From: UBA947 sp031550975
Lineage (GTDB): Bacteria; Cyanobacteriota; Vampirovibrionia; Gastranaerophilales; Gastranaerophilaceae
Assembly (NCBI GenBank): GCA_031550975.1
Contig: JAVBOC010000005.1
Span: forward strand, 137,966 to 201,965
Reading direction: 5' to 3'
DNA length: 64,000 nucleotides
Below, one piece after another: positions 8,972-17,566 of this stretch. Position numbers and translations under genes: made by a program. The notes under the pieces are model-generated. The model was not told the origin of the DNA, made no database searches, and was given only the letters and a program-made list of their open reading frames with translations. Within the stretch, counting starts at the first letter, position 1; every line of letters starts with the position of its first letter.

Positions 8972-9075
8972 AAAGGCCTCAAAATATGCTTACAATATCA
9001 CCAATCAGATTCAATAATTCGCAACCTCCAACGCTGCAACCAACACAGCGCAAAAGCCCGTCGTTCGGGATAGCA
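8972..9075 (+). repeat. Leader-coding direct repeat, copy B
   Basis: Second copy of the 104-base segment found at 8253-8356, with two mismatches, covering the ribosome site and the first 30 codons of paralogue 3. Confidence 0.9.
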
Positions 9076-9705
9076 CTTGGAACACCACCATACGGCAAAA
9101 TTGCAGTTCCTTCCGGGCAACTCGCAAAATCTGTATCGCTGGAATTTTGTAAAATTTTCTCAGAAACCATTGCCAGATTCGATCAGAAATTGATAAAAGC
9201 GACGGCTGATGAAGGGTATAAACTTTTACCCCAAATCCCTATAAAAGCTTACAACCTTCCGATGATTGACATTTCGTACGATAAAAAGATAGTAGAATTT
9301 TATGAACACCCATGGTTCTTGGAAAAAGATCAGGGGAAGAGTTGGCTCAATTATTTTATATCTGCAGCTATGTCAAAAATATTTTATTTTGATAAAGAAC
9401 CTTCTCTTATTAATGCGGCGCAGAAAGACTTTGCCGAAGCCAAAAAAAATCGTATAATTGGTAAATTAAATGAATTACAAAATGTTGTGTTGTTTCATCC
9501 TAAAGGGCTGAGCTGTCTTGATGAAGAAAGTGGATGTCAGGTTTTGAATTTTGACAGCACAATTGGCGGGCTGTTGGCATCTAAGCAACCTGACGGGGGG
9601 ATATATGATAAGGGCTGCGTATTCGGATATAGAGATAAGGATATTATGCAGAGCTTATTCCCAAACCTTAACAAGAGCTTAGACGATCTTATAGGTCTAC
9701 TCTAA
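8986..9705 (+). CDS. Leader-motif protein, paralogue 3 of 3
   Basis: 239 residues, unknown function. The leader is the same as in paralogue 2 (SFG at 26-28). The body is the most diverged of the three but keeps the overall plan: a helical N-terminal part, an EFYEHPWFLEKDQGKSW segment matching YDHPCYHG, and the closing blocks GGLLASKQPDGGIYDKG and IMQSLFPNLNKSLDDLI. It starts 14 bases after paralogue 2; the three genes form one operon. The last 9 bases overlap the convergent glgC stop. Confidence 0.65.
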   Translation: MLTISPIRFNNSQPPTLQPTQRKSPSFGIALGTPPYGKIAVPSGQLAKSVSLEFCKIFSETIARFDQKLIKATADEGYKLLPQIPIKAYNLPMIDISYDKKIVEFYEHPWFLEKDQGKSWLNYFISAAMSKIFYFDKEPSLINAAQKDFAEAKKNRIIGKLNELQNVVLFHPKGLSCLDEESGCQVLNFDSTIGGLLASKQPDGGIYDKGCVFGYRDKDIMQSLFPNLNKSLDDLIGLL

Positions 9706-10935
9706 AATCATTCCCTTTGGTACGACGGTGATTCCGCCTTCTGAAACCTGGAACCCTCTGCGGCGATCTTCCTCAAGATCAACGCCAATTTCAGTGTTTG
9801 GCGGGACCTTTACGTTTTTATCGATAATTGCACGTTTGATTTTGCAATGACGTCCGATTTCAACGTTTTCCATCAAAATGCTGTCCTCAACTTGAGAATA
9901 ACTGTTAATTCTTACTTTTGGCGATAAAATACAACGCGACAATCCGCCGCCTGAAACAACGCAACCTTCCGAAACCATTGAGTTTGTTGCCATACCGACA
10001 CGGTCGCCTTCCTGCCAGATGAATTTTGCCGGCGGGTAATTGTGGTTAAAAGTTCTAAGCGGCCAATCTTTTGAGTATAGATTCAATTCCGGTGAAGAAT
10101 CAAGCAGGCTCATATTCGCCTGCCAGTAAGCGTCAATGCTTCCGACATCCATCCAATAACCGCGTTCAGCCTCAGACATTCCTTCAAATGAGTTGTCGTT
10201 AAAGTTATAAACATAAATATCTTTGCCCTCGCCGAGTAACATTGGAATAACATCTTTGCCGAAATCGTGGCTGGAGGTTTCGATATCGCTATCGCGCATA
10301 AGCGCATATAAAAGCATATTTCTGTCAAAAACATAATTCCCCATAGAAGCAAGACACATATCTGGTCTTCCCGGTATACATTTTGGCGCGGTTTTTGGTT
10401 TTTCGACAAAGTTAATTAATTTCCAATTCTCGTCAACTTCCATAATCCCGAATTCACTCGCCATTCCAATCGGAATCGGGATAGCCGAAATTGTCAGGTC
10501 AGCGTTATTCATTTTGTGGTAATCCAGCATTTGCGAAACATCCATCTTATAAATATGATCGCCGCCAAAAACGCAAACATAATCAGGTTCTTCGTCGATT
10601 ATGTGAAAAATATTTTGATAAATAGCATCTGCTGTTCCGAGATACCAGTCACCGCCGGTTCTCATCTGTGCCGGAGCCAAATCCACAAACTGATTCAAGA
10701 AAGGTGAAAGCGCCCATCCGCGGGTAATGTGTTTGTTCAAGGAGTCCGATTTGTATTGTGTTAAAACTTTGATTTTAAAGAACCCGGAGTTGATAAAGTT
10801 ATTCAAAACAAAATCAATAATCCTGTAGCGTCCGCCAAAAGGCACCGCCGGCTTTGCTCTATCCATTGTTAGCGGAAACAGCCTCTTGCCTTCGCCGCCT
10901 GCTAAAATCATAACTAAAGTATCATCAACTGACAT
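9697..10935 (-). CDS. glgC: Glucose-1-phosphate adenylyltransferase
   Basis: 412 residues from the ATG at 10935, preceded by a strong GGAGG; this start puts the nucleotide-binding loop LAGGEGKRLFPLT at the proper N-terminal place. The product makes ADP-glucose from glucose 1-phosphate and ATP, the committed step of glycogen synthesis. Visible signatures are KPAVPFGGRYRIIDFVLNN, the GGDHIYKMD block, FVEKPK, and a left-handed beta-helix C-terminus with hexapeptide-like repeats. Length is normal for the family. No other glycogen gene is nearby. Convergent overlap of 9 bases with the leader-paralogue array. Confidence 0.95.
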   Translation of the reverse strand: MSVDDTLVMILAGGEGKRLFPLTMDRAKPAVPFGGRYRIIDFVLNNFINSGFFKIKVLTQYKSDSLNKHITRGWALSPFLNQFVDLAPAQMRTGGDWYLGTADAIYQNIFHIIDEEPDYVCVFGGDHIYKMDVSQMLDYHKMNNADLTISAIPIPIGMASEFGIMEVDENWKLINFVEKPKTAPKCIPGRPDMCLASMGNYVFDRNMLLYALMRDSDIETSSHDFGKDVIPMLLGEGKDIYVYNFNDNSFEGMSEAERGYWMDVGSIDAYWQANMSLLDSSPELNLYSKDWPLRTFNHNYPPAKFIWQEGDRVGMATNSMVSEGCVVSGGGLSRCILSPKVRINSYSQVEDSILMENVEIGRHCKIKRAIIDKNVKVPPNTEIGVDLEEDRRRGFQVSEGGITVVPKGMILE

Positions 10936-11142
10936 AAGACCTCCGGTCTTTTGTTTTTCTCTCACTCGCAAATTCAAAAGCAAGCTTTTTTATTTGACTC
11001 ATTCGTTCAAACATTAAAACACCAACCTTTACAGCGATTATACATTCAACCTGAAAAAAATGCAATTACCTTTATTTATCTTGAACTTGTGGGAAAATCT
11101 ATTTACCTTGGATTTGTAAAAAATGTCTGAAATACTTCCCCA

Positions 11143-12600
11143 TTAGCCCTTCTTGAACAAATTTGGTTCATGGCTGTCTCTGCCGCCAACATTTAAGAGC
11201 TTGAATTCATCAATAATATTATTTGTTGTGACAATTTCATCCGCCCTGACATTGTTTTCTGAAATAGGATATGCCATATGGTATCTTTCGGTAGTCTGAA
11301 TTAAACCGTTAGAGCGTCTTATAAAATCAGCCGTTGCCTCTTTGGGGTTTTTGAAACATTGAAGCGTAAACGCAGGATGCGCAAAGCCAACTGAAATGTT
11401 TTCTTCTTTAGATAGCACTTTAATTAACTCATCAAAAGTCGGCTCGAATGAAACTATTATATTTTCTGATTCATCAAGTCTTGGAAAGAAAGTTCTGCAA
11501 ACTTTTTCCACCTCTTGGTGGTTACGCGGAGCTTGAAAAACCATTTTATGTTTACCGCAAAGGCGTGTATTAAAATCAAACCAGCTTGGGGCAGATTTCC
11601 ACTCGCTCATTAATGAATTGTAGAACTCATCACCCTCAAACGCGCTGATAGTATTTTTTATCTGTGCATAATTCAAAACTCTCCAATGCAGATTATATGA
11701 ATAGTTTTCGTGTGGTTTTTTCAGGAAAAAACGCTCCATCTCTTCACGTGAAAATTTTGTTCCCAATATTTTTTCATTTAGTGCGTTTATTGTATTTTGT
11801 ATCATATCACTTCGACTTTTTTGTAGGTTTTCAATGAACGCATTGAGGGGTTTTGAATAAGGATTTATACAATGAACAAGTAGCTCCGAACATTGAAAAG
11901 GGTTTTTAAAACTCAATCCGAATTTTCTTGTATCAGGCTCACATCTGTGTATAAAATTCATCTCGACACCCGGTACGAATTTTATGTTCTTATATCTTTC
12001 CGGATTTGCAATGATTAATTCAAGTGCTTCTTTAACAGCGCCAATCTCGTTATGATCTGTGAGGGCAAACAAGAATTTCTCACCGGTTTTTGCGAACAGT
12101 TTATCACCATACTCTGCAGCATCCCCTAAGATTGTTGACGTTTTTCCTGCTCCATCTGAATAGTTAGTATGTGAATGCAGATCAGCTCTAAAAATTCCTT
12201 TTTCGATATTTTCTGTGGTAGTATCGTAATTTTGTTTGGATAACTTGGGCAGAATATCGTGCAATTCTGTTTTTCCTACCACACATTCTAGTTGCTCCGG
12301 TTCAACTTTTCTCCCGAGTGCGGCACTCATGTCGTCTGCTAGAGTTTTAATATATTTAAAATCAAGTCTTTTTGGGAGCTCCGGTAGTTGAACCACCTGA
12401 GAGATTTGAGATACTTTAGGTTTTCTAAGTAATAGAGCCGCAACTCCGAGGCCGACTGCAAGCCCGCAGACACCATACTCAAGGGTACGAGAAGAATGCG
12501 AATTTTGAGATGGAAGCTTTGAAACCTCTACAGGCATTTTACCTGTCCCTGCAAATGGTGTGTTTATAACTCTCGTATTTATAATGTTACTTACTCTCAC
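11143..12600 (-). CDS. PHP-domain phosphoesterase-like protein with FAG leader and membrane helix
   Basis: 485 residues. The N-terminal leader MRVSNIINTRVINTPFAGTGK (PFAG at 15-18) is followed by a likely membrane helix at about 42-59 (YGVCGLAVGLGVAALLL). A PHP metal-dependent phosphoesterase domain starts near 138: DLHSHTNYSDG (H142, H144), LTDHNE (D182, H183), the GVEMNF acidic site near 211, and a final GGRDSHE near the C-terminus. These residues bind the metal cluster in PHP enzymes; the substrate is unknown. A long insert (about 230-400) separates the motifs. It lies 3 bases after the 12604 gene and is probably co-transcribed with it. Confidence 0.8.
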   Translation of the reverse strand: MRVSNIINTRVINTPFAGTGKMPVEVSKLPSQNSHSSRTLEYGVCGLAVGLGVAALLLRKPKVSQISQVVQLPELPKRLDFKYIKTLADDMSAALGRKVEPEQLECVVGKTELHDILPKLSKQNYDTTTENIEKGIFRADLHSHTNYSDGAGKTSTILGDAAEYGDKLFAKTGEKFLFALTDHNEIGAVKEALELIIANPERYKNIKFVPGVEMNFIHRCEPDTRKFGLSFKNPFQCSELLVHCINPYSKPLNAFIENLQKSRSDMIQNTINALNEKILGTKFSREEMERFFLKKPHENYSYNLHWRVLNYAQIKNTISAFEGDEFYNSLMSEWKSAPSWFDFNTRLCGKHKMVFQAPRNHQEVEKVCRTFFPRLDESENIIVSFEPTFDELIKVLSKEENISVGFAHPAFTLQCFKNPKEATADFIRRSNGLIQTTERYHMAYPISENNVRADEIVTTNNIIDEFKLLNVGGRDSHEPNLFKKG

Positions 12601-12603
12601 TCT

Positions 12604-13911
12604 TTATCCTTTCAGCACTTCAAGTAGTGGATCATAGTGTGTGGAAATATCTTCTCTGGAGTTGTGGAAATATTTTAGAATTTCTGGATCTGCGGTATCC
12701 AAATCATTCGAACTTGCTTTGATTATTTGTTTGACAAGCCTATAAATGTTGTTAATATTTGTGTGGTCAATATAACTATAACTCGAAAAATGATGATGCA
12801 TGAAAAATTGGATTAATTTTAACAAAGGGAAAGGTTCACTATCCAAGCTATACTTCTGTTGAATATCAGCACGTGCTTTTAACTTTGGTTTCAGATAACC
12901 TGTTGCAAGTCTTTTTTTTAACGCACCTGTTTGAGTAACATTTGAAAGTTGAGCAAAGGTCGATTTTTTTAAGAAATTCCAAAACGGATCTGATTCAGAA
13001 CTTAAATTATCAAATAAAACCTCAACAAAAAATGCAAAGTTCTTCGCGTTCTCTTTTGGGGTATATTCATATCGCCCAAATGATCTTGCAAGATCTATGT
13101 TAAACTCGGCTGCTTTTATTGGCTCTGTTACTTCCGAGTTGCTTTTCAATTTTTCGTAATATTGGATACCTTTAGCATTTTTGCTATGGAGCATTTCTTC
13201 TGTTTTTCTATCTAAAAGATTTAAGTTACTGGTTAAGCCATCCAGTGTCGTAACATGCGGGAATGTATTGGGGTGATTGAGTCCAACTAATCTTTGGTCG
13301 AGCCTCTCCCAAAGTCCAGCTTTGAACTTATTGCAGATGTCATCATCACACCAAATTGACAGATAAGGATTGCCTCGCAACAGTACATATGCTTTATCTA
13401 AATCGCTTCCTGGGAAAGCCTTCCCCAGTGCAGCAGAACAAGTAGGATCAATTCCCCAGGAAATAATGTCAAATTTATTGTTAATCACAGATTCTGCATT
13501 TAAATCTCTTGAAATCCCTTGAATTGTATCTCTAAAATGTTTAATCATATTGCCAGAGACTACTCCAAGATCAGGAAATCCTGTCAGTTGTCTAAAGCAA
13601 GTAACAAAAATATGCTTGGCTGCAGGACTGCTGATTTTATCTAAAAACTCATAATTTTCTTGTCGTATTATCTTGTTATTTGTGGTGAGATGATCGTCAT
13701 GGACGTCAAAGTATTTTGCGTTTCGCAATAAATTCCATTGCGAAATTATATCCCCCATATCTCTAATAACTCTTTGTGGCATTCTTACAGGTGTCCCTGC
13801 AAATGCCATCGGCTTTTTATGCGCAACCCAATTATAATCCAACGCAGCAGGACTTCTATTAATTCCTAATCCTTCACAAACACTAATCCTCATAGGCAAA
13901 TTAAAACGCAA
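12604..13911 (-). CDS. Leader-motif protein, unknown function
   Basis: 435 residues; no domain recognised. The N-terminus has an extended leader ending in KPMAFAGTPVRMP (AFAG at 36-39), like the PHP protein encoded 3 bases downstream. The body is soluble and mainly helical, with no signal peptide, no obvious membrane helix and no catalytic motif I can name. It lies 15 bases after purD on the same strand, so it may be carried on the purine transcript. The pairing with the PHP protein suggests a two-gene unit, for example substrate and enzyme or two co-delivered proteins; this is inference. Confidence 0.6.
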   Translation of the reverse strand: MRFNLPMRISVCEGLGINRSPAALDYNWVAHKKPMAFAGTPVRMPQRVIRDMGDIISQWNLLRNAKYFDVHDDHLTTNNKIIRQENYEFLDKISSPAAKHIFVTCFRQLTGFPDLGVVSGNMIKHFRDTIQGISRDLNAESVINNKFDIISWGIDPTCSAALGKAFPGSDLDKAYVLLRGNPYLSIWCDDDICNKFKAGLWERLDQRLVGLNHPNTFPHVTTLDGLTSNLNLLDRKTEEMLHSKNAKGIQYYEKLKSNSEVTEPIKAAEFNIDLARSFGRYEYTPKENAKNFAFFVEVLFDNLSSESDPFWNFLKKSTFAQLSNVTQTGALKKRLATGYLKPKLKARADIQQKYSLDSEPFPLLKLIQFFMHHHFSSYSYIDHTNINNIYRLVKQIIKASSNDLDTADPEILKYFHNSREDISTHYDPLLEVLKG

Positions 13912-13926
13912 ACCGAAACTTTTTTG

Positions 13927-15030
13927 CTAGTCCTTTTGGCTAATTTCTATATCATTTCTGTAATATTTCTTTTTCATCTGAATCTTATCTGCAAAATCTT
14001 TTAGAATAGGGAATGGGTCTTTTGCATTAGTGCAAAGTGAAAGCACTCGTCCGCCATTAGAATATAGTTTGCCGTTTTCTGTTTTTACACCAGCGTGGTA
14101 AATTTTTGTTTGAGAATTTTCGGGGTATGTTATTTCATCCCCAATAATTGGTTTTTCCGGATAACCTTGCGCTGCAACGACAAGACACGCGCTGTAATCT
14201 TCTCTATATTCTAATTTAACTTCATCTAGTTTTTGCGCTAATGCTGCTTGCAAAATTGACAGAAAGTCTGTTTTTAAATGTGTCAGAATCGCCTGTGCTT
14301 CCGGGTCACCGAGCCGAACATTGTATTCTAAAACATACCAATCCTCACGCGTCCAGATTAAACCCGAATAAATAAATCCTACAAAATCTGCTTTTTCATG
14401 CAATAAGGCATTTTCTAATTGCTTTAAATATTTGTCGAGCTTTTCTTGTTGAATAGAGGTCAAATCCACCGGGCAATATGCTCCCATCCCGCCGGTGTTT
14501 GGGGAATTCGGGTCCGCGCTCAAGCGTTTAAAATCGCGTGCAGAAACAAAATTCAACAAAGTTTTCCCATCAAAAAGCGACATCACAGAGATTTCTTCGC
14601 CCTCAAGATATTCTTCATAAAAACAATCGTTCGGGATTTCAACGGGCGCGTTTTCATAAATGATTTTTACCCCTTTGCCCTCGCAAAGCCCGTCGCATTT
14701 TTTTACGACCGGGTAGGATTCGACTTTTTCCAAGACGCGTGCATTCTTTATCCCGTGTCTGTCCATAAATTCTTTAGCAAATAATTTTGAACCCTCTAAC
14801 CGTGCCCATTTTTTGTTCACTCCGATGCAAGGAATATTTTTAGCACGAAATTCATCAGCAAGCCCTTCGCATAAAGGTTTTTCAGGGCCGAAAATCACAA
14901 GGTCAAAACCAAATCCTGATGGCTCGGCATAAACGATAACCTTGTTTCCAACTGAAACCGCATCCGCAATCGCCTGCTCGCGCGCGCCGGAGCCATAAAC
15001 TAATATTTTCAGTCCGTTTTCTTTTGCCAT
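13927..15030 (-). CDS. purD: Phosphoribosylamine-glycine ligase
   Basis: 367 residues from the ATG at 15030, which starts the Rossmann-type ILVYGSGAREQAIADAV motif; there is no strong ribosome site. The enzyme joins glycine to 5-phosphoribosylamine with ATP in purine synthesis. The ATP-grasp core is intact: VVKKCDGLCEGKGVKI, EEYLEGEEISVMSLFDG, NTGGMGAYCP, and the metal/ATP site LEYNVRLGDPEAQ. It is shorter than typical PurD (about 420-430) because the N-terminal domain is condensed. It lies downstream of purM-purN, with a small opposite-strand gene between. A second, degenerate PurD-like gene is at 24445. Confidence 0.9.
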   Translation of the reverse strand: MAKENGLKILVYGSGAREQAIADAVSVGNKVIVYAEPSGFGFDLVIFGPEKPLCEGLADEFRAKNIPCIGVNKKWARLEGSKLFAKEFMDRHGIKNARVLEKVESYPVVKKCDGLCEGKGVKIIYENAPVEIPNDCFYEEYLEGEEISVMSLFDGKTLLNFVSARDFKRLSADPNSPNTGGMGAYCPVDLTSIQQEKLDKYLKQLENALLHEKADFVGFIYSGLIWTREDWYVLEYNVRLGDPEAQAILTHLKTDFLSILQAALAQKLDEVKLEYREDYSACLVVAAQGYPEKPIIGDEITYPENSQTKIYHAGVKTENGKLYSNGGRVLSLCTNAKDPFPILKDFADKIQMKKKYYRNDIEISQKD

Positions 15031-15114
15031 ATGAATAATTATAACCAAAATATAAACATCTTTTCTTTTTTGAATTTTTATGGTACAGTAGTTTTTTAAC
15101 ATAAGGACTCGGGA

Positions 15115-15363
15115 ATGAAAATTACGGCAATTGCTAGAACTGTTAAAAATAATGCAAAGATTGTCCTATCAAGGTCAAAGGCAAGATGCTTGCGAGAGCT
15201 GAATCTTTTGGGAGAGAAATCAGCTGAACTACAGACTACGAACCTTTCTTGGCAGGAGAATCCTGAGGACAGCATGAGATTGGCTATGCTAAATGATAAG
15301 CTCAGCGCTGCTTGGTGCGCTTATAACGCAAAAACCATTTTGCGTCGTCACAGTCATAATTAG
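15115..15363 (+). CDS. Small helical protein, unknown function
   Basis: 82 residues, MKITAIARTVKNNAKIVLSRSK onward, basic at the N-terminus and helical, with AAGGACTCGGG before the ATG. It lies on the opposite strand between purN and purD, and its stop overlaps the purN stop by 4 bases. The start resembles the beginnings of the leader-motif proteins (M-K-I-x-x-I) but it lacks the Phe-Gly motif. No family recognised; it could be an accessory relative of the small proteins at 16998 and 17294. Confidence 0.5.
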   Translation: MKITAIARTVKNNAKIVLSRSKARCLRELNLLGEKSAELQTTNLSWQENPEDSMRLAMLNDKLSAAWCAYNAKTILRRHSHN

Positions 15364-15959
15364 TGACTGCCGCAGCCGCTGCAACCGCCATGCCCGCCGC
15401 AACCCTGACGCGGTCCTCCAAGTAAGTCTGAGAAATCAAAGACTTCGTCGTTTAATAGTTTTTCGATAACAACAGGGTAGAGCGCGTGTTCAATCTTGTG
15501 GATTTCTGTTTCAAACTCGTCAAATTTTGTTAAATTCCCGATTAAAACGGGATATTGTGCGATGATTTTTCCGCAGTCAACATCGTTTTCAACCCAATGA
15601 ACAGTTACCCCGCTGACTTTTACCCCCGCTAAATAAGCACGTTTAATTGCGTCTTTTCCTTTAAATGCCGGCAGCAAAGACGGATGAATATTCACAAAGC
15701 TGCCAAGCTCCAAAACTTCCGGCGGTAAAATCCGCATGTAGCCGGCGAGTGCGATTAAATCAAACTTATTTTCACTAAAATATTCAAAGTTTTTTTCGAG
15801 TGGCAAATAAATAGCTTCGACTCCGAGCCGCTTTGCGCGCTCTAGGATATAAGCGTCTTCAATGTCTGAAATACATGTGATTTCGACATCTTTTAAATGG
15901 TTTACGATAGCTTCAAAATTGCTGCCGTTACCCGACCCCATTACGGCAAGTTTTTTCAC
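15360..15959 (-). CDS. purN: Phosphoribosylglycinamide formyltransferase with Cys/His/Gly tail
   Basis: 199 residues. It transfers a formyl group from 10-formyl-tetrahydrofolate to GAR in purine synthesis. Signatures: the N-terminal loop VMGSGNGSNFEAIV, LAGYMRILPPEVL, the catalytic block NIHPSLLPAFKGKDAIKRAY (Asn/His), and GVTVHWVENDVDCGKIIAQ with the essential Asp. The start is GTG at 15959, overlapping the purM stop (GTGA) by 4 bases. Unusual: the last 19 residues (GGPRQGCGGHGGCSGCGSH) form a Cys/His/Gly-rich tail absent from ordinary PurN, which could bind metal. Confidence 0.92.
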   Translation of the reverse strand: MKKLAVMGSGNGSNFEAIVNHLKDVEITCISDIEDAYILERAKRLGVEAIYLPLEKNFEYFSENKFDLIALAGYMRILPPEVLELGSFVNIHPSLLPAFKGKDAIKRAYLAGVKVSGVTVHWVENDVDCGKIIAQYPVLIGNLTKFDEFETEIHKIEHALYPVVIEKLLNDEVFDFSDLLGGPRQGCGGHGGCSGCGSH

Positions 15960-16879
15960 AGTTCCCTCACTGTACCGAGAATAAACGGTTCAAATTCTGC
16001 TGTGATTTCAAGGATTTTAGCGGCGTCTTCTTGGGCTGCAATTATGCAGAACCCGACTCCGCAGTTGAAAACTTCCCAGATTTCATCACCGATTAGTCTT
16101 TCCAAGCTTCGATAAATCATCATGCCTGGGATTGAGCCAACATCTAATGAAGCGTCAAATCCTGGTGGTATGGCGCGCATCAGGTTATTGTAAATCCCTC
16201 CGCCTGTGATGTGTGCGGCGGATTTAACGAGTCCTTTTTCCCAGAGTTTGCGCATAACGCTGTAATAAACGCATGTCGGTTTTAAGCAGGCTTCAAACTC
16301 GCTGTCTGTTAGGCGGCCTTCGTCGTATAATTTTCGCACCAAAGTAAAGCCGTTTGCATGGATTCCTGAAGATTTAAGTCCTATAATGGTATCTCCATTT
16401 TTTACCATACTAGTCCCTAGTCTCTTGTCTCTGGTTCCTAACCCGGTTACGAATCCGCAGATATCAATTTTACCCTCCTGCAAAATATGCGGGAGTTCGG
16501 AGGTTTCACCGCTTGCTAAGATACAATTATATTTGAATAATTCGTGTTTTAATTCAAGAACAATTTTTGAAATCACGTCGCTGTCGAGTTTATGTACCGC
16601 AATGTAATCCACAAATAAGACGGCTTTTGCGTCCTGTGTTGCAAGGTCGTTGAGGTTTGCCGCGACCAAATCAACCGCGATTGTGTTATAGAGTTTGCGC
16701 TCAAGCAGCGGAATAATCTTTGAGCCAATCCCGTCGCAGCAGGTGACTAATTTAACTCCGTCGGCTTCGACAGCTCCCGCAAATCTGTCGAGTTCCTTTT
16801 TGTTGGCACCAAACAGTTTGATATCAAGGCTGGTTGCCTCGTCAATATTTACCCCGGATTGTTTATAAAGTTCGCTCAT
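15956..16879 (-). CDS. purM: Phosphoribosylformylglycinamidine cyclo-ligase
   Basis: 307 residues from the ATG at 16879 (MSELYKQSGVNIDEA), the usual PurM N-terminus; an earlier in-frame start is not needed. The enzyme closes the imidazole ring to form AIR using ATP. Visible motifs: VTCCDGIGSKIIPL, DLVAANLNDLATQDAKAVLFVDYIA, ILASGETSELPHI, GLKSSGIHANGFTLVRKL and AAHITGGGIYNNLMRAIP. It is slightly shorter than the approximately 340-residue norm. The stop overlaps the purN start, so the two purine enzymes are coupled. Confidence 0.92.
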   Translation of the reverse strand: MSELYKQSGVNIDEATSLDIKLFGANKKELDRFAGAVEADGVKLVTCCDGIGSKIIPLLERKLYNTIAVDLVAANLNDLATQDAKAVLFVDYIAVHKLDSDVISKIVLELKHELFKYNCILASGETSELPHILQEGKIDICGFVTGLGTRDKRLGTSMVKNGDTIIGLKSSGIHANGFTLVRKLYDEGRLTDSEFEACLKPTCVYYSVMRKLWEKGLVKSAAHITGGGIYNNLMRAIPPGFDASLDVGSIPGMMIYRSLERLIGDEIWEVFNCGVGFCIIAAQEDAAKILEITAEFEPFILGTVREL

Positions 16880-16997
16880 GCGTATTATTTTATTACAAAA
16901 AGTAACAAAAGAACAGTATGCTAACAAAAATAATCCTTTACGACTTTTGAAATCTGTGTTATATTTTGTAACTCGGGGAATAACTGGAGTAGAAATT

Positions 16998-17279
16998 ATG
17001 CAAATTCAGCGAATACAAGGACAAACGTCACCAAAATTTGGCATTCACATGCCAGACCGTAAAGCGTTGAGAATAGCTGTATACGAGGCTCAAACAAAAA
17101 GATTGCAGTCACTCTACTCAACTTACTTAAATAATCAGCACCAAATATATAATAAGCTGAATGATCCAAATGTTACATCTGCGGAAAAAACGACCTTAGC
17201 AACACAGCTTAACGCATTTTATATAAAATTCACAGCTGCTTTAAATAAGCTACATGAAGAAATGAACCCCAAAAAATAA
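16998..17279 (+). CDS. Small leader-motif protein A
   Basis: 93 residues from the ATG at 16998 (TGGAG upstream). An earlier in-frame start reaches back into the purM promoter region and is not preferred. The leader MQIQRIQGQTSPKFGIH (KFG at 13-15) shares its first six residues (MQIQRI) with the next gene. The rest is a charged helical pair that could form a coiled coil (YSTYLNNQHQIYNKLND, AALNKLHEEM). No signal peptide or known family. It lies 14 bases before small leader-motif protein B and is divergent from purM. Confidence 0.6.
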   Translation: MQIQRIQGQTSPKFGIHMPDRKALRIAVYEAQTKRLQSLYSTYLNNQHQIYNKLNDPNVTSAEKTTLATQLNAFYIKFTAALNKLHEEMNPKK

Positions 17280-17293
17280 CCGAAAGGAAAGAC

Positions 17294-17566
17294 ATGCAAA
17301 TTCAAAGAATACAAAGTACGCAACAATCGTTTGGGAGTAATAGGGCCTTAAGATCGTTAATTGACACTCCTTATTCCAAAGAGGCAAGCGCGCAATTAGG
17401 CAAACAATTAGAAACACTTCGTGGGCAGGCTAAAGTCTTGGGTAGAAAAACCAACCCAAATGCTAAGAGTGCTCTTGCCGCGGTAAACAGGCAAATTGCC
17501 GCTATAACAGCCCAACTCGATAATTGGAGCTTAAAGATACACAATACAGTTAAACATCATTATTAG
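17294..17566 (+). CDS. Small leader-motif protein B
   Basis: 90 residues with CGAAAGGAAAG before the ATG. The leader MQIQRIQSTQQSFGSNRA (SFG at 12-14) resembles that of protein A. A helical, basic body follows (LGKQLETLRGQAKVLGRK, AALAAVNRQIAAITAQL-like heptads), suggesting a helical hairpin. Function unknown. Together with protein A it forms a two-gene unit. The 3' end overlaps the convergent biotin ligase gene by 17 bases. Confidence 0.6.
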   Translation: MQIQRIQSTQQSFGSNRALRSLIDTPYSKEASAQLGKQLETLRGQAKVLGRKTNPNAKSALAAVNRQIAAITAQLDNWSLKIHNTVKHHY

